DNA of 64,000 nucleotides, taken from contig CP018226.1 of the NCBI GenBank assembly GCA_016865015.1, forward strand, positions 465,001 to 529,000, read 5' to 3'. This DNA comes from Rhizobiales bacterium IMCC20636 (GTDB lineage: Bacteria; Pseudomonadota; Alphaproteobacteria; Rhizobiales; GCA-2746425). Below are positions 44,889-53,446 of the stretch, piece after piece. Both the position numbers and the translations under genes were made by a program. The notes under the pieces were generated by a model, which was not told the origin of the DNA, did not search any database, and worked only from the letters and a program-made list of their open reading frames with translations. Each line of letters begins with the position of its first letter. Within the stretch, counting starts at the first letter, position 1.

Positions 44889-45853
44889 AGCCTGTACTTG
44901 TCGGACTGATTTTTCTATGCCTTGGCACCACCCTTGCCGTTGCCCAAAGCGGCCCGTTCGGTGTTGGTGCGCCAGAGGCCGCTCCGATTCCGGCAGATGG
45001 TGTTTTTTCAGATTTCTTTCGCTGGGTTGCCGCGGAACAAAGTGCCTTTTACCGGCAATTGACCGGGTCCCTGCGTGACATGAAAGACAATGGCAGCGCC
45101 TTCTGGACGCTGATCAGCCTCAGCTTTCTATATGGTGTGTTTCACGCTGCTGGCCCGGGCCATGGTAAAGTAGTGATGTCATCCTACGTGCTGGCCAACC
45201 GGGAAACAGCGAAAACAGGGGCGGTTCTGTGCCTGCTGTCTTCATTGCTGCAGGCCCTTGTCGCGATAGCCGTGATTTCCGTTCTGGCAGTGGTGTTCAA
45301 TGCCACAAGCCTGGTGATCAGCGATGCCAGCCGTATGCTGGAGCTAGGGTCCTATGTGATGGTGGTGGTGCTCGGGGCCTATCTGTTTTTCAAGGCGGTG
45401 CGTGGCCTTGTGGGCGCGCGGCCGGTTTCACATGGGCATCACCACACGCACAGCCACGACCATGATCATCATGATGAAAATTGTGGCTGCGGACACGCTC
45501 ATGTGCCCAGCCCGGAACTGGCAGATCAGGCGCGGGGTGGAATAAAGGCCGCCGCTGCTGCGATTTTCTCAGTTGGGCTTCGCCCCTGCACAGGTGCTTT
45601 GATTGTGCTTGTGTTTGCTTTGGCACAAGGCTTGTTCTGGGCCGGGGTGCTGTCCGCACTGGCCATGGGACTTGGCACGGCGATAACGGTCACGACCCTG
45701 ATGTTCATGGCCGTTGGCACACGCAGGGCGACGCTTCTGTTCACTGGCACGAACACTCGCAGCGCAGCCTATGTGCTGAATGGCATTCAATTGCTCGGTG
45801 CCGTAGCTGTGTTCCTGCTGGGTGCTATCTTGCTGACAGCAGCCTTGCTTTAG
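44879..45853 (+). CDS. NicO/RcnA-type nickel/cobalt transporter
   Basis: A 324-aa membrane protein with about seven helices. Family motifs: YGVFHAAGPGHGKVVMSSYV (HxxxxxxHG metal site) and SVGLRPCTGALIVLVFALA. Between helices is a histidine/aspartate-rich cytosolic loop around residues 182-207 (GHHHTHSHDHDHHDENCGCG). GTG start overlaps DUF1007 by ten bases. Export of Ni or Co is the usual role of the RcnA branch; uptake is known for others. Confidence 0.88.
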   Translation: MSVKPVLVGLIFLCLGTTLAVAQSGPFGVGAPEAAPIPADGVFSDFFRWVAAEQSAFYRQLTGSLRDMKDNGSAFWTLISLSFLYGVFHAAGPGHGKVVMSSYVLANRETAKTGAVLCLLSSLLQALVAIAVISVLAVVFNATSLVISDASRMLELGSYVMVVVLGAYLFFKAVRGLVGARPVSHGHHHTHSHDHDHHDENCGCGHAHVPSPELADQARGGIKAAAAAIFSVGLRPCTGALIVLVFALAQGLFWAGVLSALAMGLGTAITVTTLMFMAVGTRRATLLFTGTNTRSAAYVLNGIQLLGAVAVFLLGAILLTAALL

Positions 45854-45865
45854 GCTCTGGATGGT

Positions 45866-45987
45866 GTGGATCCTCGGAACAAGTCCGAGGACGACGAACC
45901 TGTAGGTTCGTTTTACCGGTTTTCGTTTCCTGGTATCCCCAAACATCCACCCACTGCCGTCGTCCTCGGACTTGTTCCGAGGATCCA
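45866..45987. repeat. REP-like inverted pair, locus 3
   Basis: Copy A (45866-45896) and copy B (45958-45987) are near-perfect inverted copies, each folding as TCCTCGGA-ACAAG-TCCGAGGA. The spacer carries CGAACCTGTAGGTTCG, itself a hairpin. Between convergent genes, so it may also act in termination. Confidence 0.85.
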
Positions 45988-45995
45988 AAGACGCT

Positions 45996-46727
45996 TCAAT
46001 CCCGTATCACAGACCCAAAAAACTCGAAAATCTGTTTCGACACCGGATCACTCGCGGCCCAGTATTCGGGGTGCCATTGCACGCCCAAGGCGAAGGCTTT
46101 GGCGTTGTCTACCGAGACCGCTTCAATGGTGCCGTCATCGGCTGTGGCTTCTATGGACAGTCCATCTGCTAACCGGTCGATGGCCTGCCGGTGTAGGGAG
46201 TTGATTGCGATGGGTGTGGTGCCGAGGATGCGTGCCAGCAGTCCATCCTTTACCGGTGTGATGGTGTGGGCGATCTTGTAGCGCACATCTTGATCCGGAT
46301 GCACGACCGCACGGTGATCCATGATGCCTGTATTTTCCTGAATCTCTGTATGCAGTGTCCCGCCAAGGGCCACGTTCAGTTCCTGATGGCCGCGACAAAT
46401 GGCCAGCAGCGGGGTGCCGCGTGCGATGGCGCTGCGGATCAGCGGCAGAGTGGTGGCGTCACGGTCATGATCATAGGGTTCATGGCTTTGGGTTGGTTCC
46501 TGACCATAGACTTTTGGAAAAACATTGCTTTTTGAGCCTGTTACGACAACGCCGTCGACCCGGCTCAGCACGCTTTCAAAGTCGGTTTCGGTGGCCAGAT
46601 CTGGTAGAATGAGGGGCTGCGCCCCAGAAATGTTCGAGACGGCTTTCAGGTAGGTATCAATGGCGCCATGCCAATTATAACCGCCTGTCTGCACAACATC
46701 TGCGGTAACCAGAACCAGAGGTTTCAT
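45996..46727 (-). CDS. Class I glutamine amidotransferase-like hydrolase (peptidase C26, PuuD-like)
   Basis: A 243-aa gamma-glutamyl hydrolase-type protein. The nucleophile Cys is in LLAICRGHQELNVALGG and the His-Glu pair in VQWHPEYWA. PuuD cleaves gamma-glutamyl-GABA in putrescine breakdown, the likeliest role, though no other puu genes are adjacent. ATG 46727 preferred to a TTG four codons earlier. Confidence 0.85.
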   Translation of the reverse strand: MKPLVLVTADVVQTGGYNWHGAIDTYLKAVSNISGAQPLILPDLATETDFESVLSRVDGVVVTGSKSNVFPKVYGQEPTQSHEPYDHDRDATTLPLIRSAIARGTPLLAICRGHQELNVALGGTLHTEIQENTGIMDHRAVVHPDQDVRYKIAHTITPVKDGLLARILGTTPIAINSLHRQAIDRLADGLSIEATADDGTIEAVSVDNAKAFALGVQWHPEYWAASDPVSKQIFEFFGSVIRD

Positions 46728-46882
46728 GAGTGTATCCAAAGAAAATCAACAGAATTCAGATTGCACCATATCCTATCCTACTTCCACCACAATTCGGCAC
46801 CAAATGCTCCTGCGTAAGTCGAACCGAAGCTGCCAAGCGTGTCGCGAAACGCCGCAGCTTATGAAACCACAAAAAAGAGACC

Positions 46883-47191
46883 ATGTTACCAAATCAATCG
46901 ATCGAGCCACAGGAAATTGAGGCAATAACCGACGGCTGCGTAAATGCGCGGCGTGACTATATTCTGGGCCTTTGGGCCGGGAGCCAGATGGGCCTTTGCG
47001 GAGACGATCTGCAGCTTTATGTCCGTGATGTGATTTACACCGACCGGATCACTCCTGGAGCGGGTCCAATGATCAAAAAAGTCGCTCGTGATTTTTCAAA
47101 GTGTGGTGTTGCTCTGGCGAATAACCAGATCAGTGCTGCCTTTCAGAATGCCGAACGCACAGCGCGCATCGAGATGCTCGTTACCGACTGA
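46883..47191 (+). CDS. Divergent paralogue of F1-ATPase inhibitor zeta subunit (DUF1476)
   Basis: A 102-aa protein. The pattern RRDYILGLWAGSQMGLCGDD, YVRDVIYTDRITPGAG, then KKVARDFSKCGVALANNQI follows the four-helix DUF1476/zeta family in order. The family's inhibitory N-terminal segment (normally REKAFENKFAHDEELRF-like) is absent; here there are only about 20 residues of different sequence (MLPNQSIEPQEIEAITDGCV). AAGAGA precedes the ATG. So probably a zeta-fold protein that does not inhibit the ATPase in the standard way. It is convergent with ridA. Confidence 0.7.
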   Translation: MLPNQSIEPQEIEAITDGCVNARRDYILGLWAGSQMGLCGDDLQLYVRDVIYTDRITPGAGPMIKKVARDFSKCGVALANNQISAAFQNAERTARIEMLVTD

Positions 47192-47250
47192 TTTCCAGTT
47201 CGTGCTGGTCAGCCCCATTTGGCTGGCCAGCTTTCTTTCCGGTCGCAGTT

Positions 47251-47649
47251 CTAAACACCGCGCGCGGCAAGCACTTCGATCTCAACCACAAATTCTTTGA
47301 GCGCAAAGCCAGATACAACCATCAAGGTTGATGCGGGTGGCGGCTCCGACACGTACCGGTCTCGCGCGCGCATGTAACCAGCCAGATGATCCCGATGGCT
47401 GACATAGGCATTGACCCGCACAATGTGCGACAAATCCATCTTTGCACTTGCCAGAATTTCCGCGATGTTCTGAAATATCAGATCGGTCTGCGCCTCTGCG
47501 CCTTCGGGAATATGATCATCGGGCGTTATGCCCAATTGCCCGGAACAGACAAGAAGTCTGGAGCCCGGCGGCACTTCCACGCCGTGGCTGTAATTTGCAA
47601 AAGGTGCTCTGATTGTGCCCGGCGTGTGGCGCGGAAACTGATCTGCCAT
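47251..47649 (-). CDS. RidA/YjgF/RutC family protein
   Basis: A 132-aa RidA-family protein: YSHGVEVPPGSRLLVCSGQLG, ILASAKMDLSHIVRVNAYVS, and the end ASTLMVVSGFALKEFVVEIE. True RidA deaminates enamine/imine intermediates and needs an Arg in the position of VVSGFA (normally xxR), which is not obvious here, so it is of another subgroup such as RutC-like. It is divergent from the ABC transporter and cytosine-deaminase operon, which would suit an imine- or aminoacrylate-type intermediate. Confidence 0.88.
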   Translation of the reverse strand: MADQFPRHTPGTIRAPFANYSHGVEVPPGSRLLVCSGQLGITPDDHIPEGAEAQTDLIFQNIAEILASAKMDLSHIVRVNAYVSHRDHLAGYMRARDRYVSEPPPASTLMVVSGFALKEFVVEIEVLAARGV

Positions 47650-47735
47650 TTGGGTTCGTCCTGCTGTTGACTGTCAAATTTGTTTTACAACATATCTCGT
47701 ATATACGGCATTATCTGACCAGTCCCGGTCTGAAT

Positions 47736-47756
47736 CCTGGCGAAAAAGGTGCCAGG
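47736..47756 (+). promoter_or_regulatory. Hairpin in the leader of the ABC/deaminase operon
   Basis: CCTGGC pairs with GCCAGG around a nine-base loop; a smaller GACC/GGTC hairpin lies just upstream. The leader before the binding-protein start is more than 120 bases. It could be a structured control element; it does not match a riboswitch class that I recognise. Confidence 0.3.
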
Positions 47757-47864
47757 GTGGATATTGCGTCACCTTGGCGCTTGATTTTTGGGTGCGCTGC
47801 ATCACACACTGTTGGGGACCCTCCCAAAGCGGTCTCAATTTTCGCAAGCAAAAGGAATCTTGCA

Positions 47865-48890
47865 ATGGTGTTCAACCACACGAAAACCCTCGCGGCTTTT
47901 GGCGCGCTCGCTCTGAGTGCCACTTTCGCAACCCAATCCAGTGCTCTTGAAGACGTTACCTTTGGAACCAACTGGCTGGCACAGGCCGAACATGGCGGCT
48001 TTTATCAATCGGTGGTTGATGGCACATATGAGGCCTGTGGCCTCAATGTCAGTATCGCACCAGGCGGGCCACAGGTGAACAACCGCGCCTTGTTGCTGGC
48101 AGGCAAGATTGAATTTCATATGGGCGGCAACATGCTGCAGCCCTTCTCCGCCGCCGAGCAGAACATTCCAGTTGTGGTTGTGGCCTCCATGTTCCAGAAA
48201 GAACCTCAGGTTCTGATCAGCCATCCCGATCAGGGTTTTGACACATGGGAAAGCCTCAAGGACGCAACCCTTCTGCTCGGGGAAACCGGCTTTCAGAGTT
48301 ATTATCAATGGATGATGGCCGAGTATGGTTTTACCGTCGAACAACGTGAGCCATATACGTTCAACGCAGCACCCTTCCTGGCGAACAAGAAATCCGCGCA
48401 GCAGGGCTACATCACATCTGAGCCATTTGCGATTGAACGTGAAGGTGGCTTCAAGCCCAATCTGTTCCTGTTGGCGGATTATGGTTTTGACACTTACTCC
48501 ACCACAATTGAAGCGATGCAGGCGACGATTGATGCGAAGCCTGAAGTCGTACAGTGCTTCGTGGATGGCTCGGCATTGGGTTGGGTGAATTATCTTTATG
48601 GTGACAATGCTGCTGCCAATGAGATGATCAAGAAAGACAATCCTGACATCACTGACGAGCAGATTGCCTTCTCCGTCGAAACGATGAAGGAGTATGGCAT
48701 TGTGGATAGTGGCGATTCTGAAACCATGGGCATTGGTGCCATGACGGATGAGCGGCAGAAAAGCTTCTATGACAAGATGGTGGCTGCCGGTGTCACACCC
48801 GCAGACCTCGACATTTCAAAGATCTACACGCTGGACTTCATCAACAAGGGCGTTGGTGTCGAGTTGAAGAAAAAACTCACCGGCATGTAA
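47865..48890 (+). CDS. NMT1/THI5-like ABC transporter substrate-binding protein
   Basis: A 341-aa periplasmic receptor with signal peptide (AFGALALSATFATQSSA). The mature start DVTFGTNWLAQAEHGGFYQS is the hallmark of the thiamine-pyrimidine-precursor-like group, followed by APGGPQVNNRALLLAGKIEF. AAGGA precedes ATG 47865. Members bind pyrimidine-type rings, so the ligand is probably a pyrimidine or related N-heterocycle, in line with the deaminase downstream. Confidence 0.86.
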   Translation: MVFNHTKTLAAFGALALSATFATQSSALEDVTFGTNWLAQAEHGGFYQSVVDGTYEACGLNVSIAPGGPQVNNRALLLAGKIEFHMGGNMLQPFSAAEQNIPVVVVASMFQKEPQVLISHPDQGFDTWESLKDATLLLGETGFQSYYQWMMAEYGFTVEQREPYTFNAAPFLANKKSAQQGYITSEPFAIEREGGFKPNLFLLADYGFDTYSTTIEAMQATIDAKPEVVQCFVDGSALGWVNYLYGDNAAANEMIKKDNPDITDEQIAFSVETMKEYGIVDSGDSETMGIGAMTDERQKSFYDKMVAAGVTPADLDISKIYTLDFINKGVGVELKKKLTGM

Positions 48891-48957
48891 TCGATCCCGT
48901 TTCCCGGTCGCGGCGGAAAACCACCGCGATCGGACTATCTTCCAAGGCAGTTTTCTC

Positions 48958-49752
48958 GTGAACCAATCGCCTCTGATTTCCCTTAATGGCATTACAAAAT
49001 CCTTTTCCAACGGCACGGTCGCCTTGCGCGATATGGCGATGGATGTTCAGCAGGGGGAGTTTGTCAGTCTGCTTGGCCCCTCCGGCTGCGGTAAATCCAC
49101 CGCATTGCGGATTATTGCCGGTCTTGCGCCTGCAACAACTGGAACCGTGTCTTGGGGCGATACGTCTGACAGTTCTGTCGCAGACTCGTCTCATGATGTG
49201 AGCTTCGTATTTCAGGAACCAACACTGATGCCCTGGGCCACGGTGTTCGGGAACGTTTTCCTGCCACTGAAACTCAAAGGGCAGAGCAAGGCTGCTGCCA
49301 GAGAGGCCGTGATGGAGGCTCTGGCGCTGGTCGGTCTTGAACAATTTGAAAATTCCTATCCGCGTGAATTGTCCGGTGGCATGAAAATGCGGGTGTCAAT
49401 TGCGCGCGCTCTGGTGACCAGGCCCCGGCTGTTGCTGATGGATGAGCCGTTTGCCGCGCTCGATGAAATTACGCGTTTCAAGCTCAACAATGATCTTCTG
49501 GAACTGTGGCAACGCTTCAACTGGACTGTCATCTTCGTTACTCATTCCGTGTTTGAATCGGTTTATCTTTCCAACCGGATTGTGGTGATGGCCGCCCGAC
49601 CGGGCCGGGTTGTGGATGACATGGCAGTTGACGCGCCTTACCCGCGCGATGAATCCTTCCGCACCAGTGATATCTACAGCCAGCACTGCCGTGAAGTCTC
49701 CGCTGCCCTGCACAAGGCTATGGATTCCTATCAACCGGGGACAGCGGCATGA
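48958..49752 (+). CDS. ABC transporter ATPase (SsuB/TauB/ThiZ type)
   Basis: A 264-aa ATPase. Walker A GPSGCGKSTALRI, signature LSGGMKMRVSIARAL, Walker B LLLMDEPFAALDE and switch His in IFVTHSVFE. It energises the importer formed with the genes on either side. GTG start at 48958; its TGA overlaps the permease start (ATGA at 49749). Confidence 0.9.
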   Translation: MNQSPLISLNGITKSFSNGTVALRDMAMDVQQGEFVSLLGPSGCGKSTALRIIAGLAPATTGTVSWGDTSDSSVADSSHDVSFVFQEPTLMPWATVFGNVFLPLKLKGQSKAAAREAVMEALALVGLEQFENSYPRELSGGMKMRVSIARALVTRPRLLLMDEPFAALDEITRFKLNNDLLELWQRFNWTVIFVTHSVFESVYLSNRIVVMAARPGRVVDDMAVDAPYPRDESFRTSDIYSQHCREVSAALHKAMDSYQPGTAA

Positions 49753-50624
49753 GCCAGATCAATACCCAAAGCGGTGCTGCAATTGCCAATGATGCGGTGT
49801 TGATTGACCCCGTTGAAGTGGCCCGTGCCCGCGCCAAACGGCGTGACCGGGTCCTGCAATGGCTGCTTCCTCTGATCATTTTTGCAATTGCCATTTTTCT
49901 TTGGGACCAATTGTGTGTCTGGAATGAAATTCCGTCGTATATTCTGCCGCGACCGGGGCTTGTCTGGAATACGCTGGTGACGGATTGGGGGCTGCTGTCA
50001 TTCTCGTTGCTCAATACACTCAAGATTACATTTCTGAGCCTGGCGCTGGCGATTGGCGGTGGCGTGGGGCTGGCGGTGCTGTTCACGGTGTCGCGCCGTG
50101 TGGAAATGTCATTGTTTCCTTTTGCTATCATTTTGCAGGTGACACCGATTGTCGCGGTGTTTCCGCTGATCAACATCTATGTGGATGACCAGACTGCAAA
50201 GCTGCTGCTGTGCGCATGGATCGTCGCGTTCTTTCCGATCCTGTCCAATACGACGCTTGGCCTTAACTCGGTGGATCATAATCTGCGTGATCTGTATCGG
50301 CTTTATGGAGCGTCCCGCTGGCAGACCCTGTGGCATCTGCAACTGCCTGCTGCGATGCCATTCTTTCTTGGTGGTTTGAAAATTGCCGGTGGGCTGGCGC
50401 TGATTGGCGCTGTCGTGGCGGAGTTTGTGGCGGGTGCTGCGGGCCAGAGTTCCGGCCTGGCATCGCGCATCATCGAGGCAGGCTACAGGCTGAATGCACC
50501 GCGGCTGTTTGCGGCGCTGCTGTTGATATCGGTCACCGGAATTCTGATCTTTTTTGCCACTTCCCTGATTTCCCATCTGATTTTGCGTAAATGGCATGAA
50601 AGTGCTCTAAAAAGAGAAATTTGA
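49749..50624 (+). CDS. ABC transporter permease (SsuC/ThiX type)
   Basis: A 291-aa permease with about six spans after a 40-residue cytosolic N-terminus. The EAA loop is LYRLYGASRWQTLWHLQLPA with MPFFLGGLKIAGGLALIGAV. Coupled to the ATPase gene by four bases and 17 bases before the deaminase start. Confidence 0.9.
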   Translation: MSQINTQSGAAIANDAVLIDPVEVARARAKRRDRVLQWLLPLIIFAIAIFLWDQLCVWNEIPSYILPRPGLVWNTLVTDWGLLSFSLLNTLKITFLSLALAIGGGVGLAVLFTVSRRVEMSLFPFAIILQVTPIVAVFPLINIYVDDQTAKLLLCAWIVAFFPILSNTTLGLNSVDHNLRDLYRLYGASRWQTLWHLQLPAAMPFFLGGLKIAGGLALIGAVVAEFVAGAAGQSSGLASRIIEAGYRLNAPRLFAALLLISVTGILIFFATSLISHLILRKWHESALKREI

Positions 50625-50641
50625 AGCATGAGGTTAAAAGC

Positions 50642-52000
50642 ATGACGTCATTGCCAGGGTTTCTGACTGTCCCCAAGTTTGAGCGCTATGTGCTGTCCCG
50701 CGGCCGGGTTCCGGCAGCGCTGATCGCACATCTGGATGACATGCCGTTTCCAAAGGTCGGATTTCCACCGGATCAGGATCTGGTCTGTGCTGATTTTCTG
50801 ATTGAGAACGGCCAGTTGAAAGCTATCGCTGCGCCCGGTTCCTTTGATGGCGAACTTGCAGTTCTGGATCTGGACCAGTCGATGGTGCTGCCCGCCTTTA
50901 CCGAATTGCACACGCATCTGGACAAGGGGCACATACAACCCCGACAGCAAAACCCTGATGGCTCTTTTGATGGAGCGCTGCAAAGCGTGACAGCTGACAG
51001 ACTTGCCAATTGGAGTGCAGAAGACGTTCGCAGCCGGATGGAATTCAGTCTGCGCTGTGCCTATGCGCATGGAACGCAGTCGATCCGGACCCATCTGGAT
51101 TCAGCGGAAGGGCAGCACAGCATTTCCTGGCCTGTCTTTGCCGAGATGCGCACCGACTGGGCGGACCGCATATCTCTGCAGGCCGCGTCGCTTGTTGGCA
51201 TTGAAGCGTTGGCAGATGATGCCCAGCGGTTGGCCGTTCTGCAAAGTGTTCTGGCTGTGGGGGGAATAGCTGGCGCAGTTACCTACATGGTGCCGGAACT
51301 GGACGCGACGCTGGATCACATGTTTCGCGATGCGATGGATGCCGGCATTGATCTGGATTTTCATGTTGATGAAACGCTTGATCCGGACGCACATTCCCTT
51401 GCGGTGATTGCCGAAAAAGCCATTGCGCTGAATTATCAGGGTCGCATTACCTGCGGCCATTGCTGTTCCCTGTCGCGTCAGACAGATGACGCCGTGGACC
51501 GGACACTTGATCTGGTGGCGCAGGCCAACATCACTGTGGTCAGCCTGCCGATGTGCAATCTCTATCTGCAGGACCGGGGCACAGTCGGTGCTGGTCCGGA
51601 TGCTCCGCGCCGAACGCCTCGATACAGAGGTGTCACCTTGCTGCATGAAATGAAAGCACGCGGCATTCCTGTGGCTGTTTCATCGGATAATACGCGCGAT
51701 CCGTTTTATGCCTATGGCGATCTGGATGCGCTGGAAGTTTACCGGGAGGCGACCCGCATCGCGCATCTGGATCATCCCGTCGGAGACTGGATCCTGATCA
51801 TTACCGAGACACCCGGAATGACCATGGGACTGGAAGGTGGTTTCGCCGTTGACGGGCCAGCTGATCTGGTTTTGGTAAAAGCCCGCAGTTTCAATGAATT
51901 GCTGTCGCGTCCGCAGATGGATCGTGTCGTTCTGCGGCATGGGCAGGCTATTGAGCGGGTGCTGCCGGATTATCGCGAACTGGACGATCTGCTGTCCTGA
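50642..52000 (+). CDS. Cytosine deaminase-like amidohydrolase
   Basis: A 452-aa amidohydrolase. Metal motifs: ELHTHLDKGHIQPRQQ (HxH and the LDKGH typical of CodA-like deaminases), DFHVDETLDPDAHS, TCGHCCSLS and AVSSDNTRDPFYAYG. The start at 50642 has GAGG eight bases upstream. Expected to remove ammonia from, or open, an imported pyrimidine- or triazine-like ring; E. coli CodA acts on cytosine. Its neighbours (oxidase and flavin reductase) are not part of the simple cytosine salvage route, so the substrate is probably different. Confidence 0.83.
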   Translation: MTSLPGFLTVPKFERYVLSRGRVPAALIAHLDDMPFPKVGFPPDQDLVCADFLIENGQLKAIAAPGSFDGELAVLDLDQSMVLPAFTELHTHLDKGHIQPRQQNPDGSFDGALQSVTADRLANWSAEDVRSRMEFSLRCAYAHGTQSIRTHLDSAEGQHSISWPVFAEMRTDWADRISLQAASLVGIEALADDAQRLAVLQSVLAVGGIAGAVTYMVPELDATLDHMFRDAMDAGIDLDFHVDETLDPDAHSLAVIAEKAIALNYQGRITCGHCCSLSRQTDDAVDRTLDLVAQANITVVSLPMCNLYLQDRGTVGAGPDAPRRTPRYRGVTLLHEMKARGIPVAVSSDNTRDPFYAYGDLDALEVYREATRIAHLDHPVGDWILIITETPGMTMGLEGGFAVDGPADLVLVKARSFNELLSRPQMDRVVLRHGQAIERVLPDYRELDDLLS

Positions 52001-52027
52001 AATCATATGTTCCAAGGAGTATCGCAC

Positions 52028-53446
52028 ATGGATGTTGCCAGGCTGAAAGCTGATCTGGCCCCGGTCAAATGCGAAGACAATGCGGCCATCGTCAAACAGA
52101 AAAGCCGGGATTTCTTTTGGTATTCACCGGTGCTGAAACGTCAACTGGACGGGGTCACGGCTGATCTGATTGCTTCGCCGGTCAGCGAAGCTGAGGTCAT
52201 CCATGTGCTGAAGACCTGTTTTGCCCATGATGTGCCGGTCACGCCGCGCGGAACGGGGACGGGCAATTACGGCCAGGCGATGCCCTTGTCGGGCGGTGTG
52301 CTGCTTGATTTGTCCAAATTCAACAAGGTAAAGCAGATTTCCACTGGGCGGTTTATCGCAGAACCGGGTGCCGTGATTGCTGCCATTGATAAGCAGGCGC
52401 GGCAAAGCGGGCAGGAAGTGCGGATGCATCCATCGACCTATGCGACCGCTTCAATCGGTGGCTTTATTGCCGGTGGTTCTGGTGGCGTGGGTTCGATCAA
52501 TTTTGGTGGGTTGCGTGATCTGGGAAATGTCATCCGGCTGCGGGTGGTGACCATGGAAGCAGAGCCGCGTGTTCTGGAACTGGGCGGCGAAGATCTGCAG
52601 AAGGTGAGCCATGCTTATGGCACCAATGGCATTATCACTGAAGTGGAAATGCCGCTTGGCCCGGCCTATGACTGGGTGGATGTGCTGGTCGGGTTTGACC
52701 CTGCCGGGGGCGATGCGTTTGATGGGTGGATGGAAGCCGTTCGGTTTGGAGATCATCTTGGCTTGCAGGATGGTATTCTGACCAAGAATATTGCACCCAT
52801 TCAGGCACCGATTCCCGAGCATTATTTCCTGCGCCACCGCAAATTCATCAAGAGCGGTCAGTCGGTGTGCGTTTGCATGGTTGCACCTTTCGCAATGGAT
52901 GCCTTTGCCACCTTTGTGGCGCGTGGCCCGGGGCAGATTCTATATCGCTCGGACACCGCTACTGATGAAGAAAAGAAAGGCTTGCCTCCGGCCTTTGAAC
53001 TGGCCTGGAACCATACCACCTTGCGCGGTCTCCGGGTTGACCCCGAGATCACCTACCTTCAGGTGCTCTATCCCTTTCCGGACCAGATTGCGCGTGTGGA
53101 AGCTGTCTCGAAGCTCTTTCCGGACGAAGTCATGGGCCATCTGGAATATGTCCGCTTTGACGGGCATGTCACGTGTTTTGGCTTGCCAATCGTGAAGTTC
53201 ACCACAGAGGAGCGCCTCGACGAGATCATTCGCATCCACGAAGAAGAAGGTTGCCCGATCTTCAACCCGCATCGTTATACGCTGGAGGAAGGCGGTATGA
53301 AGCAGACGGATGCTGTGCAACTGGATTTCAAGCGTGAGGCTGACCCCAAAGGATTGCTGAATCCAGGGAAAATGGTGGCTTGGGATAATCCGGATTTCGA
53401 CTTTTCCAACCAGACCTATCTGTTTCCGGGGCTGGAGCGACGATAA
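52028..53446 (+). CDS. FAD-linked oxidase (GlcD/VAO-type)
   Basis: A 472-aa flavoprotein of the PCMH/VAO superfamily. FAD-binding part: VTPRGTGTGNYGQAMPLSGG, FIAEPGAVIAAIDKQ, GGFIAGGSGGVGSINFGGLRD. The C-terminal half resembles the substrate domain of FAD-linked oxidases. AAGGAG precedes ATG 52028. Not secreted, so the acceptor may be oxygen, a quinone or the adjacent flavodoxin-fold protein. Lies 27 bases after the deaminase and ends directly before the reductase. Confidence 0.85.
   Translation: MDVARLKADLAPVKCEDNAAIVKQKSRDFFWYSPVLKRQLDGVTADLIASPVSEAEVIHVLKTCFAHDVPVTPRGTGTGNYGQAMPLSGGVLLDLSKFNKVKQISTGRFIAEPGAVIAAIDKQARQSGQEVRMHPSTYATASIGGFIAGGSGGVGSINFGGLRDLGNVIRLRVVTMEAEPRVLELGGEDLQKVSHAYGTNGIITEVEMPLGPAYDWVDVLVGFDPAGGDAFDGWMEAVRFGDHLGLQDGILTKNIAPIQAPIPEHYFLRHRKFIKSGQSVCVCMVAPFAMDAFATFVARGPGQILYRSDTATDEEKKGLPPAFELAWNHTTLRGLRVDPEITYLQVLYPFPDQIARVEAVSKLFPDEVMGHLEYVRFDGHVTCFGLPIVKFTTEERLDEIIRIHEEEGCPIFNPHRYTLEEGGMKQTDAVQLDFKREADPKGLLNPGKMVAWDNPDFDFSNQTYLFPGLERR

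Noticed and set aside
47701-47864. TPP or guanidine riboswitch before the ABC/deaminase operon
   Set aside because: The conserved CTGAGA and ACCT-type boxes of TPP, and the guanidine ykkC core, are not present; only simple hairpins are visible.
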